Positions 1 to 5,974 of a stretch of DNA of 11,734 nt are shown in pieces. The stretch covers positions 1 to 11,734 of the forward strand of contig VBPR01000083.1 of NCBI GenBank assembly GCA_005877345.1. Direction: 5' to 3'. The position numbers were made by a program, and so were the translations under genes. Numbering within the stretch: position 1 is the stretch's first letter; each line of letters opens with the position of its first letter. The DNA comes from Nitrososphaerota archaeon (GTDB lineage: Archaea > Thermoproteota > Nitrososphaeria > Nitrososphaerales > Nitrososphaeraceae). The notes under the pieces are model-generated. The model saw nothing but the letters and a program-made list of their open reading frames with translations, did no database searches and had not been told where the DNA came from.

Positions 1-349
1 ATCTTTATTTTTAAAAGTCAAGATGCACATTTGTCTAAATTTACAGCTGTTAGAGAGATATTTTTATAGTTATTTGAAGGACTAGACATCGTTAAAATGA
101 GCAACAATCAAGGGTCCTGCGAGGCTCTTCTGGCAAGAGATCTACATATTACCATTTAACCCATTTTAAATTAAAGGTAAGCAAGCATAAATCGTTGTCT
201 TAAGTAACTTTGATAGAACTATTTAAAAGATACCTGTGGAGAATCAATTTAATGAAACGTATTTCAACATTCTTCTTATATCTTTGACATCGTTATCACC
301 AAGTGCGAAAAATTAATAATTGGACTTTTCTTTTTGGTGACTAAATAAA
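1..349. other. Left-end region without a recognisable gene
   Basis: I see no convincing coding region here. The longest ATG-started stretch is a 20-codon ORF at 97-159 with no clear ribosome site and no recognisable motif. A weak inverted repeat (CTCTT, 5-nt spacer, AAGAG) lies near 125-139. A GGTGA ribosome-binding-like motif at 336-340 belongs to the small ORF that starts at 350. The stretch may be the upstream region of the small-gene cluster or the end of a decayed neighbour. Confidence 0.5.
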
Positions 350-445
350 ATGAATATAATAAAATTCCTTATTGTTGTTTCAATTGCATCGCTAGCAACC
401 GATTTAGTTTATCATCAACATGCATTACCTGACAAAGTGAGATAA
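350..445 (+). CDS. Small hydrophobic N-terminal peptide, 31 aa, first of a coupled pair
   Basis: A 31-codon ORF starts with ATG and has GGTGA nine bases upstream. The N-terminal two thirds is hydrophobic (starting MNIIKFLIVVSIASLA), like a signal peptide or single membrane helix; a short polar tail containing HQH follows. Its TAA stop shares one base with the ATG of the next small ORF (TAATG at 443-447), an arrangement typical of translational coupling. No family is recognised. Together with the next four genes it would form a plus-strand cluster of small membrane-linked proteins around a cupredoxin. The alternative is chance, since an ORF of this size carries little statistical weight. The ribosome site, hydrophobic pattern and exact overlap are what favour a real gene. 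Confidence 0.45.
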   Translation: MNIIKFLIVVSIASLATDLVYHQHALPDKVR

Positions 446-522
446 TGATAATAACAATGGGCCTTATGATTGGCTTGGTAGGAGCATTAATAGCGGGACT
501 CATTATGTGGGTGAGAAAATAA
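445..522 (+). CDS. Tiny single-helix membrane protein, 25 aa
   Basis: This 25-codon ORF encodes an almost purely hydrophobic helix with glycine and alanine spacing (core GLMIGLVGALIAGLIMW) that ends in a positively charged VRK tail. That is the pattern of a small single-pass subunit with its C-terminus inside. It starts on the last base of the preceding stop codon (TAATG), and a GTGAG motif lies just before the start. The zinc-ribbon gene begins 34 bases after its stop. Tiny single-helix subunits of this kind are common in membrane redox complexes, and a cupredoxin follows downstream, so an accessory role in a membrane complex is possible. That role is inference only. No homologue is recognised by eye. 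Confidence 0.5.
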   Translation: MIITMGLMIGLVGALIAGLIMWVRK

Positions 523-556
523 AAAATGGGGTACGCTAGAGGAGTAGGCTATTTCG

Positions 557-901
557 TTGGTACAATCAGCTTCTACTAGTGGAATTATTACTGGAATTAT
601 AATCGTTATAGTGGGAATTATCTTTATTTCGTTTGTCAGAAAAATCGGGAAAACGCAAAAAAAGATTAAAGAAAATATATCTGGCTACAATGCTGTCAAA
701 TGTCCGAACTGTGGCAACTTGACAGGGACTTTGAATTCGCTCTGTCCAAACTGTGGTTCTAGATTGAGGAATTTTTCAGAAAAGGAAGAAAAGGAGTTGA
801 AAGATGAGGAAGAACTTAGAGAAGAACAGAGCATAAAAGATGAAATAAAGAGACTAGAAGAAAAGAAACAATTAGAGAAAGATAAAGGAGAAATAGAATA
901 G
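557..901 (+). CDS. Membrane-anchored zinc-ribbon protein with charged C-terminal coiled coil
   Basis: The 114-residue product has one hydrophobic helix at about residues 9-27. A zinc ribbon follows, formed by C49-P-N-C52 and C63-P-N-C66, and then a very charged Lys/Glu-rich tail from about 74 to 114 that should form a coiled coil. The helix followed by a basic segment suggests that the ribbon and coil face the cytoplasm. The start is TTG at 557; an in-frame stop at 545-547 leaves only ATT at 551 as another option, and a GAGGAG-like motif at about 539-544 fits either. The cupredoxin starts two bases after the stop, so the two are probably co-transcribed and coupled. Architectures of this sort (helix, zinc ribbon, coil) are usually scaffolds or assembly factors. 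No specific function can be assigned. Confidence 0.8.
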   Translation: MVQSASTSGIITGIIIVIVGIIFISFVRKIGKTQKKIKENISGYNAVKCPNCGNLTGTLNSLCPNCGSRLRNFSEKEEKELKDEEELREEQSIKDEIKRLEEKKQLEKDKGEIE

Positions 902-903
902 AA

Positions 904-1404
904 ATGAAGCCATATTTAGTTACTGAAGATTCCTTTTATTCCCTAAAACATGAAGCAAAGACAAAGCCTAAAAAAGACTATGCGGGTATTGGTGCCGTAA
1001 TATTTACGTTTACTGTATTAAGTATCGTTATTGGCTTATCTATATACACTGCTAGGCAAATAGCATACGGGCAAGAGAACGAAGTGATTGTTACCATTGT
1101 GAAAGGTTCTGCGGATGCGGGTTCGGGCGAAAATAAATATGATGGTGAAAAGCATTCTGGTTATGGTTTTGACCCACGTGAGTTAACAATTGAAAAGGGA
1201 ACAATCGTTAAATGGATAAACAATCATACCACAATACATACTATCACATCAGGTAAACCCAGTAGTAATACAGTCGGTACTGCCTTTGATTCCTCGTATT
1301 TGAATGCAGGCGAGTCATATTTACACAAATTTAATAAAAAGGGGACGTATGATTATTATTGCACTATGTATCCTTTTATGAAAGGAAAAATTATTGTCAA
1401 ATGA
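904..1404 (+). CDS. Membrane-anchored cupredoxin (plastocyanin-like) with an altered copper site
   Basis: This 166-residue protein has a cytoplasmic N-terminus of about 27 residues, one membrane helix at about 28-49 and an extracytoplasmic cupredoxin domain from about 60 to the end. The domain shows the family pattern: FDPRELTIEKGTIVKWIN, then H112 in the HTITSG motif, then the C-terminal Cys loop. The usual loop in archaeal plastocyanin-like proteins is C-x-x-H-P-x-M, giving Cys, His and Met ligands. Here it reads CTMYPFM, so C153 and M159 are present, but tyrosine (Y156, codon TAT at 1369-1371) sits where the second histidine belongs. A classic type 1 copper centre would lack one ligand. 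The fold is otherwise complete. The gene follows the zinc-ribbon gene by two bases and overlaps the next gene by ATGA. Such proteins normally carry electrons to or from membrane oxidases. Whether this one still does is open. Confidence 0.88.
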   Translation: MKPYLVTEDSFYSLKHEAKTKPKKDYAGIGAVIFTFTVLSIVIGLSIYTARQIAYGQENEVIVTIVKGSADAGSGENKYDGEKHSGYGFDPRELTIEKGTIVKWINNHTTIHTITSGKPSSNTVGTAFDSSYLNAGESYLHKFNKKGTYDYYCTMYPFMKGKIIVK

Positions 1405-1613
1405 ATAAAATTCGGATAATAAGAATCGTTCTTTCTTTAGGTGTATTCTTTGTTGTGTTTTTTGGGCTAGGTAGATTAATAGGATTTTCGCTTGAAGGCG
1501 AATTGATAAGTCGGGCACTTGCTAGAATCATACTGATAATACTATTTTCTAATTCGATTATAGCGTCAATTCTATTCGCTATATTATTTAAAATGAGGTT
1601 TGAAAATAAATGA
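1401..1613 (+). CDS. Small two-helix membrane protein, 70 aa
   Basis: The frame is open from 1359, but the likely start is the ATG at 1401, which overlaps the cupredoxin stop as ATGA (1401-1404), a standard coupling arrangement. The resulting 70-residue protein has a basic N-terminus (MNKIRIIR), a first hydrophobic helix at about 9-28, a short loop with Glu and Arg, and a second helix at about 44-63 ending in KMRFENK. Both ends should be cytoplasmic. No family is recognised. It is the last gene of the small-protein cluster that begins at 350, so a role in the same membrane assembly as the cupredoxin is plausible but unproven. Confidence 0.7.
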   Translation: MNKIRIIRIVLSLGVFFVVFFGLGRLIGFSLEGELISRALARIILIILFSNSIIASILFAILFKMRFENK

Positions 1614-1793
1614 CAAAAATATATTTTGCAAAAACAGAATTTAATAATGGTACTTGGAGTATGCAGTTACTAAAATAAAGACACCAAGCCTTAGATTTTA
1701 TCCATGAAGACAAAGACAAAGACCCAACATTCAAAAAAGCCTATTTATAGACACTGGACATTGATACACTCTACATAAATGAGGTGAAATAGA

Positions 1794-2025
1794 ACGAGAA
1801 AAATAATTGTTTTATCAATGATTACATTAGATGGAGTAATGCAAGCAAGCACCTGGTGCACCTGAGGAAGATACATCAGGCGGTTTCAAATATGGCGGTT
1901 GGGTTGCACCGTATTTTGACGAAGTTTATGGTAAGGCCATGGAAAAACAGCTGAAACCTGCAGATCTTCTTTTGGGCAGAAAAACATTTGAGATTGTAAA
2001 AAAATTCGGCGCTAATTATCTATGA
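1794..2025 (+). pseudogene. Dihydrofolate reductase/RibD-C-like family, broken 5' fragment
   Basis: A good ribosome site (GAGGTGA at 1781-1787) stands six bases before an ACG at 1794, where an ATG is expected. From there the reading RKIIVLSMITLDGVMQA matches the N-terminus of the YyaP/YwjB-like dihydrofolate reductase family. A 4-base tandem duplication at the end of that stretch (CAAGCAAGC, 1842-1850) shifts the frame. The family signature continues in the new frame as APGAPEED, GGWVAPYFDE and LLLGRKTFEI, ending at a TGA at 2023-2025. About 75 residues remain of a family usually near 180-200. Three lesions are visible: a lost start, a frameshift and loss of the C-terminal half. The 180 bases before it (1614-1793) contain only short interrupted frames. 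Confidence 0.75.
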
Positions 2026-2090
2026 AATTTAAGTTTGAGTTCTTCGAAGCCTATTACATTCATATAACTGAATTATGGCCTTTTTTATCA

Positions 2091-2297
2091 ATGAGCTACG
2101 GACGCGGTTCAAGTCCAAAACCAGTTGAAATGGGGAAGGAATATGAAGTTCAAATATCAGAAGTAAGCCAAAAGGGCGACGGAATTGCCAGGATTAAATG
2201 ATTCGTAATATTTGTCCCGGGCGCACAAGCAGGACAGAAAGCGAACATCAGAATTACCAGTATTGGGGACCGATTCGCAAAAGGAGAAATTATATAA
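2091..2297 (+). pseudogene. TRAM-domain protein with an internal TGA
   Basis: Read through, this 68-codon frame is a complete small archaeal TRAM protein, an RNA-binding beta-barrel. It begins MSYGRGSSPKPVEMGKEYEV, continues with KGDGIARI and, after the stop, FVIFVPGAQAGQKANI, and ends FAKGEII. Codon 37 is TGA (2199-2201) where the family has a nearly invariant glycine between the KGDGIA and FVIFVPGA motifs, so a single GGA-to-TGA change explains it. The 36-residue product left would lack half the barrel. These proteins are thought to act as RNA chaperones in archaea and often occur in several copies, so loss of one copy would be tolerable. There is no sign of a selenocysteine context that I can judge by eye. 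Simple nonsense decay is the preferred reading. Confidence 0.8.
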
Positions 2298-2571
2298 ACC
2301 AAAAATAAACTCTACCACGTGAATGAAAGACATAATTTTTCAGCAAACAATTATTATAAGATAAAAAAATCACAATCTAGCAGTCAACGCACGAAGTGCT
2401 AGGAGCAAATAAAATTGTCGATACCTAGCATTCAAGGACAGAAAAGTAGAGAAATAAGTAAAGAACTAACAGAATTTGAGTCGGATTCATATAAACTGTT
2501 TAAATTTTCAATAAGTCTCCCAGAATTCATAGATTAAATTTAATATCAAAGAAAAATCATATCTGAAAATA
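2298..2571. other. Intergenic region with a promoter-like box before the oxygenase frame
   Basis: No clear gene is present. A 40-codon TTG-started frame at 2415-2537, with GGAG nine bases upstream, is the best candidate, but it has no recognisable motif and could be a remnant. A box A-like TTTAATAT at 2539-2546 lies 26-33 bases before the ATG at 2572, the spacing expected for a leaderless archaeal transcript. Confidence 0.4.
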
Positions 2572-3285
2572 ATGAACGATATTCAGCAAAAGATTTCTGA
2601 AATCAATGGTCAAAAGATAGCCGAAGAGATGGATGAGAAAGGATATAGTTTGCTATCACAATTCTTGCCTGTAAAATACTGTAAAGAAGTTATTGAAAAA
2701 TATGGTAATAAGGATCTTTATCGTAAGATTATTACTATGAAAAAATATCGTTTTGGTATAGGAGAATATAAATATTTCAAGTATCCTTTGCCCAATTTAA
2801 TTCATAATATACGGAAAGGTGTATATCCTATACTTGCTCCTATCGCAAACAATTGGATGCTACTGCTGAACCTAAAAAGACAATTTCCAAATGAGTTTGA
2901 AAAACTTCAAAAGCTATACCACGATAACAACCAAGTCGAATGCACAGTTCTTGTTCTAGAATATGGTAAGGGAGGATTTAATACATTACATCAGGATTTA
3001 TAGGGGGATATTTTTTTCCCCATGCAACTCGTACTCTTTCTTAATGAACCAGATGAACACTATTCTGGAGGTGAATTTGTATTGACGCAGCAAAACCCAA
3101 GAGCACAATCAAAAGCCATGGTACTTAGACCACGTATAGGAGATATGCTCATTCTCACTACAAATTTCAGACCTATGAAAGGCAATAAAGGTTATTATCA
3201 AGTGCAGATGAGGCATGGTATAAGCGAGGTTCATGATGGGGAACGGCACACACTAGGAATTATTTTTCATGATGCCGTGCATTAG
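2572..3285 (+). pseudogene. 2OG-Fe(II) oxygenase (Oxygenase-NA type) interrupted by one TAG
   Basis: The whole frame of 237 codons is uninterrupted except for TAG at 3001-3003 (codon 144), and the reading frame is the same on both sides. The sequence follows the 2-oxoglutarate/Fe(II) dioxygenase family PF09859. The iron-binding motif LHQD supplies H140 and D142; beyond the stop come GGEFVLTQQNPRAQS, RHGIS (H215, likely distal iron ligand) and GERHTLGIIFHDA (R225, likely 2OG-binding). The family normally has LHQDLYG at the break, so the TAG sits exactly on the conserved tyrosine. Apart from the stop, the catalytic residues and length look complete, which implies a recent loss or a readthrough product. 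An ATG at 3022 could restart translation but would give a C-terminal half without the HxD motif. A box A lies upstream at 2539-2546. Confidence 0.85.
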
Positions 3286-3468
3286 TATTCTGAATTTAAC
3301 GGAAGTAACATTGAGTTGATCCATTGTAAAGCAGAAAAAATTTGCAAGATGTGATATTTAATGGCAAGAAATACAAAAATGGTATTGTTGTGGATCTTCC
3401 TGGTTGAAGAACCATTTACAAAATGATAATCGTGCGACTGAAGCTCTTGCTTATAATAGCTTTAATCT

Positions 3469-3674
3469 TCACCAGTAAATTCTATGCTCAAACCTCTTTC
3501 GGCTTATCACTAGTTTATAAGTCTCATAATCTTCGACAGGGTAACTTGTAGTTTCTTGCCATTGCATATAGGACACCTATCAAATACTTGGCAACTTTTT
3601 AGCAGGAATACAGCCCACACACAATTATTGTAAATAACCACGTCCCTGTTTTCAGCGCCTCTTTTTGTATTCAA
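3469..3674 (-). pseudogene. Small Cys-rich zinc-binding protein, frameshifted
   Basis: On the minus strand a TTG at 3674 opens a frame starting NTKRGAENRDVVIYNNC, followed by a four-cysteine pattern: C18, C28, C34 and C37, the last two in the motif CPICNGKK (3552-3575). About eleven codons later the original frame diverges and stops at 3510-3512. A one-base shift near 3525-3532 opens a plausible ending, DYETYKLVISRKRFEHRIYW, which stops at 3469-3471. The two halves together would make about 68 residues. A zinc-binding role is inferred from the cysteine spacing only. I do not recognise the family, and the call could be wrong if the 54-residue unshifted frame is the true gene. Confidence 0.4.
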
Positions 3675-3696
3675 GTGACATAAGGATTAAGTATAA

Positions 3697-4020
3697 GATA
3701 ATAAAAGTATCTTCCTTATTGAAAGACAAATAATTAATCTACTTAGTATCGATGGCGTAGCACATTATTATGATAAGATCTTGACATTTGATCAGGCAAA
3801 CAGATATTTTCAATCATTAGTGCAAAATATTCCTTGGAAGAATGATGAAGTAGTAGTATTTGGAAAACATATAGTTACCAAAAGAAAAACTGCTTGGTAC
3901 GGCTATTCTAGCTATGAATATATTTATTCAAATACAGTAAAGCAAGCATTACCATGGACTAGAGTACTTGTAAACCTTAAATAAATTGTAGAGAATCTTT
4001 CGAATACAAAATTTTCGAGT
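3697..4020 (+). pseudogene. AlkB-like 2OG-Fe(II) dioxygenase, N-terminal fragment
   Basis: The frame open from 3697 reads SIDGVAHYYDKILTFDQA, then IPWKNDEVVVFGKHIVTKRK, TAWYG, YIYSNTVKQALPWT, which is the N-terminal (substrate-lid) half of AlkB-type DNA/RNA demethylases. No ATG, GTG or TTG exists in this frame upstream of the TTG at 3781, although family similarity clearly begins near 3740, so the start is lost. A TAA at 3982-3984 interrupts the frame. A further stretch, IVENLSNTKFSS, still resembles the family up to about 4017. The catalytic half with the HxD...H iron site is absent: the sequence passes directly into a response-regulator fragment on the opposite strand. The protein cannot be active. 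Confidence 0.72.
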
Positions 4021-4091
4021 ATCAATTTCAAAGTCCTGCCTACGTCTTTTTCATCATCCACTATCAGTATCCGCTTCTTCACTTGAGCCAT
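4009..4091 (-). pseudogene. Response-regulator receiver domain, N-terminal fragment
   Basis: On the minus strand an ATG at 4089-4091, preceded by GGTG three bases upstream, encodes MAQVKKRILIVDDEKDVGRT followed by LKLILE. This is the first beta strand, acidic pocket (VDDE) and first helix of a receiver domain. Similarity then stops where the AlkB-like fragment of the opposite strand begins; the frame runs on to a TAA at 3924-3926 through antisense AlkB sequence. The phosphoacceptor aspartate and the rest of the fold are missing. The fragment starts 22 bases after the end of the intact response regulator on the same strand, so the two were probably once a tandem pair. The exact boundary with AlkB is uncertain by about 20 bases. 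Confidence 0.7.
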
Positions 4092-4113
4092 TTACACCAA
4101 TCCTCAAAGACCA

Positions 4114-4527
4114 TTAGGAAGGATATTTTTTTTGGACTTCGTAAGAATCCAACTTGGTATTCACTTCTATAATAAGATCGTGTAAACCTATTGGCTTCTG
4201 AAGGAATCCATTTATAATTTTCTTTTTAGTATATTCTCGAAATAGAGTATCATCTATTTCAAATGCAGTCATTAGTATCGTCCTTACGAAGCGATTCGAA
4301 TCTTTTATCTTTCTTAACAATTCCATGCCATTCAAGCCAGGCATTTTGAAATCAGATATTACCGCCACATAAGCATAACCATTAACTTGAAAATGCTCAA
4401 GTGCCAAGATAGGATCTGTAAAAGTAAATGTTGTAATTCCAGCAATAGTTCGTAAAGCCTCATGAAAAAACATAGTGATACCTGGGTCGTCGTCTACGAT
4501 ACTAACAATTCTATTATTAGCAGACAT
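4114..4527 (-). CDS. Single-domain response regulator (receiver only)
   Basis: This 137-residue protein is one complete receiver domain with no output domain. The acidic pocket is D12-D13-D14 (IVDDDPG), the phosphoacceptor is D59 in VISDFKMPGLNG, the switch threonine is T87 in LMTAFE, and the conserved lysine is K111 in LQKPI. It should be phosphorylated by a histidine kinase encoded elsewhere, because none lies in the window, and should act through protein contacts, as CheY-like proteins do. A box A-like GTTAAATAC on the minus strand at 4561-4569 lies about 34 bases before the ATG. The gene is divergent to a paralogous receiver at 4640, with 112 bases between the starts, and is followed by a truncated receiver at 4091. 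Confidence 0.9.
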   Translation of the reverse strand: MSANNRIVSIVDDDPGITMFFHEALRTIAGITTFTFTDPILALEHFQVNGYAYVAVISDFKMPGLNGMELLRKIKDSNRFVRTILMTAFEIDDTLFREYTKKKIINGFLQKPIGLHDLIIEVNTKLDSYEVQKKYPS

Positions 4528-4621
4528 TGGAAAGTTAAGCCTCCATAACTCAGTTTCTAAGTATTTAACTTTTAGTTATCAGACAATAAGTGATCGAGTT
4601 ATAAGCAAATTTGATAAACTC

Positions 4622-4636
4622 GAACTCTTAGAGTTC
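4622..4636. promoter_or_regulatory. Inverted repeat in front of the plus-strand response regulator
   Basis: The sequence is GAACTC, a 3-base spacer (TTA), then GAGTTC: a perfect 6-bp inverted repeat ending three bases before the ATG at 4640. A box A-like TTTGATAA lies at 4610-4617, 23-30 bases before that ATG. If the transcript is leaderless, the repeat sits between TATA box and transcription start, the usual place for an archaeal repressor operator. If there is a leader, it could form a hairpin over the start. No regulator is identified. Confidence 0.4.
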
Positions 4637-4639
4637 CAT

Positions 4640-5083
4640 ATGAGTGTAGCGTCCTTGGAGTCTCGGCAAATATCTCTTAAAGAAGGGTGGGTAGGAATAG
4701 TAGATGATGACTCGGACATTAGCATGCTATTTGCAGACGCTTTGCGTGGGGTTGATGGTGGAATTTTGATTTTCACTTTTAATGACTCTTTAGAGGCTCT
4801 AAAGCATTTTACAAAAAATAAAGAAAAATATATTCTAGTTATTTGCGATCTAATGATGCCTGGTCTAAACGGATTGGATCTGGTAAAGAGGATAAAAAAA
4901 CTTAGTCCTAAAACCAGAACCATGATAACTACTGGCTATGAAATTGAACCTCGTGAACTTCATTTCGACATAAAGATGGGAATAATAGACAGAATTATTC
5001 AAAAACCAATTAGTATGAACGGTTTACGTCAGGAAGTAAAAAACCAAATTAACTCTTGCCAGTTAAGAATTAATAAAAAATAG
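4640..5083 (+). CDS. Single-domain response regulator, divergent paralogue
   Basis: The open frame reaches back to 4475, but that part lies antisense to the divergent receiver gene and lacks receiver similarity. The start is placed at the ATG at 4640, giving 147 residues with an 18-residue N-terminal extension before the receiver fold. The acidic pocket is D22-D23-D24 (IVDDDSD), the phosphoacceptor D70 in VICDLMMPGLNG, the switch residue T97 or T98 in MITTGYE, and the lysine K122 in IQKPI. There is no output domain. It is clearly paralogous to the minus-strand receiver at 4114-4527 (shared FTF-D-ALEHF/ALKHF and MPGLNG patterns), and the two are transcribed divergently. An inverted repeat lies directly before the start. 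A later start, such as the TTG at 4658, would also keep the domain whole. Confidence 0.88.
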   Translation: MSVASLESRQISLKEGWVGIVDDDSDISMLFADALRGVDGGILIFTFNDSLEALKHFTKNKEKYILVICDLMMPGLNGLDLVKRIKKLSPKTRTMITTGYEIEPRELHFDIKMGIIDRIIQKPISMNGLRQEVKNQINSCQLRINKK

Positions 5084-5223
5084 ATCTCTCTGCTTAGAAT
5101 CTCTCTTGGCATCTCTGCACGAACGATCATGATAAAGCAATCGAAGAAGCATTCAATTTATAAATTAAGACCAAGACGACCGCAATGGATAATAGGATTA
5201 TTTTTAGCACCTGTAGACAGTAA

Positions 5224-5431
5224 ACGAATGAGATAACGAAAAAAGGAGACAGACCTTTAACAGAAGAACGTCCTCATACATTCAGCAAACAAATGAAAGG
5301 AAGACGATATTGCATGGATGAAGAAAAGCATAGAAGCCCTATACAACAACCTAGACTTTGATGGACAAGATAGAGGTGAATGTAATAATGATTGTTGTGC
5401 TTATACAACCAAATACAGTATTATTACATAG
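5224..5431 (+). pseudogene. Degenerate ORF of unknown family with a frameshift
   Basis: Two adjoining frames look like one broken small protein. The first reads TKKGDRPLTEERPHTFSKQM. A one-base shift at about 5299 leads into EDDIAWMKKSIEALYNNLDF, then DGQDRGECNNDCCAY, ending in TAG at 5429-5431. The composition is protein-like (amphipathic stretch, C-x4-CC cluster), while the third frame is full of stops. I do not recognise the family. The preceding 140 bases (5084-5223) hold no coherent frame. It could equally be non-coding sequence that happens to read well. Confidence 0.3.
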
Positions 5432-5480
5432 TGTCTAAGTTTACTATCCCGGTATAGTAAGCACTCTGACTTGTCAACCC

Positions 5481-5488
5481 TTTTAAGG
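5481..5488 (+). promoter_or_regulatory. Box A-like element for the VOC gene
   Basis: TTTTAAGG lies 21-28 bases before the ATG at 5509. No ribosome-binding motif precedes that ATG, which fits a leaderless transcript. The assignment rests on position and AT-rich consensus only. Confidence 0.35.
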
Positions 5489-5508
5489 TATGTTAATCCT
5501 TAAAGAAT

Positions 5509-5877
5509 ATGCCGAGGATATCGTATTTGGACTTTTCTGCAGATGACCCAGAACGTGCAGTAGACTTTTACAGTAAAGTTTTTGGTTGGCAGATCAATAA
5601 ATGGGATGGGCCCATGGAATATTGGGAGATGAAAACGGGTAAACCAAATGAGCTAGGAATTGATGGAGGCTTATCTAAGCGTGGCAAACTCGGTCAATGG
5701 ACAACACCTTTCATTAACGTTTCATCTGTCGATCAATATACTGCGAAAATAGAGTCTGGTGGTGGAAAAATCATTGAATCTAAAACGGCGATACCAGGAA
5801 TTGGTTACACATTGCTCTTCAAGGATACTGAAAGTAATACAATAGGATTGTTCGAGGAAAATAAAAACGCGAAATAA
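5509..5877 (+). CDS. VOC (glyoxalase/bleomycin-resistance fold) family protein
   Basis: The 122-residue product spans a complete paired beta-alpha-beta-beta-beta fold. The N-terminal motif SADDPERAVDFYSKVFGW is the classic first-repeat helix of this superfamily, GIDGG and TPFINVSSVDQ mark the middle and second repeat, and GIGYTLLFKDTESNTIGLFE is the last strand pair. E116 is where the C-terminal metal-binding glutamate usually sits. The first-strand metal position, often histidine, is occupied by the segment YLDF, so metal binding cannot be assumed. Length and borders match single-domain members. Substrate is unknown; relatives include glyoxalases, dioxygenases and resistance proteins. The gene stands alone, with degraded sequence on both sides. 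Confidence 0.88.
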   Translation: MPRISYLDFSADDPERAVDFYSKVFGWQINKWDGPMEYWEMKTGKPNELGIDGGLSKRGKLGQWTTPFINVSSVDQYTAKIESGGGKIIESKTAIPGIGYTLLFKDTESNTIGLFEENKNAK

Positions 5878-5974
5878 AAAAAGCAAAATCTAGCACTAAC
5901 CTTCTCAAAATAAGACGGCAAGAATCACTATATTGGGACAAAACAACAGATTTTGGTCACAATTCTAACATTAA

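Noticed and set aside
81..297. GACATCGTTA occurs twice in the left-end region
   Set aside because: A single ten-base repeat in AT-rich sequence, without symmetry or context, is not enough to call a repeat element.
1321..1518. Minus-strand open frame of 65 codons
   Set aside because: It lies antisense to the cupredoxin and the two-helix membrane protein, both of which have clear protein features.
1748..1750. A possible third TAG interrupting a protein-like frame (HEDKDKDPTFKKAYL-stop-TLDIDTLYINEVK)
   Set aside because: The frame is short and of no known family, so I cannot say which residue the stop would replace.
2415..2537. Forty-codon TTG-started frame with GGAG upstream
   Set aside because: It has no recognisable motif and is short enough to occur by chance; it lies between two pseudogenes.
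4579..4923. Minus-strand open frame of 114 codons
   Set aside because: It is antisense to a receiver domain with all catalytic residues; its sequence has no motif of its own.
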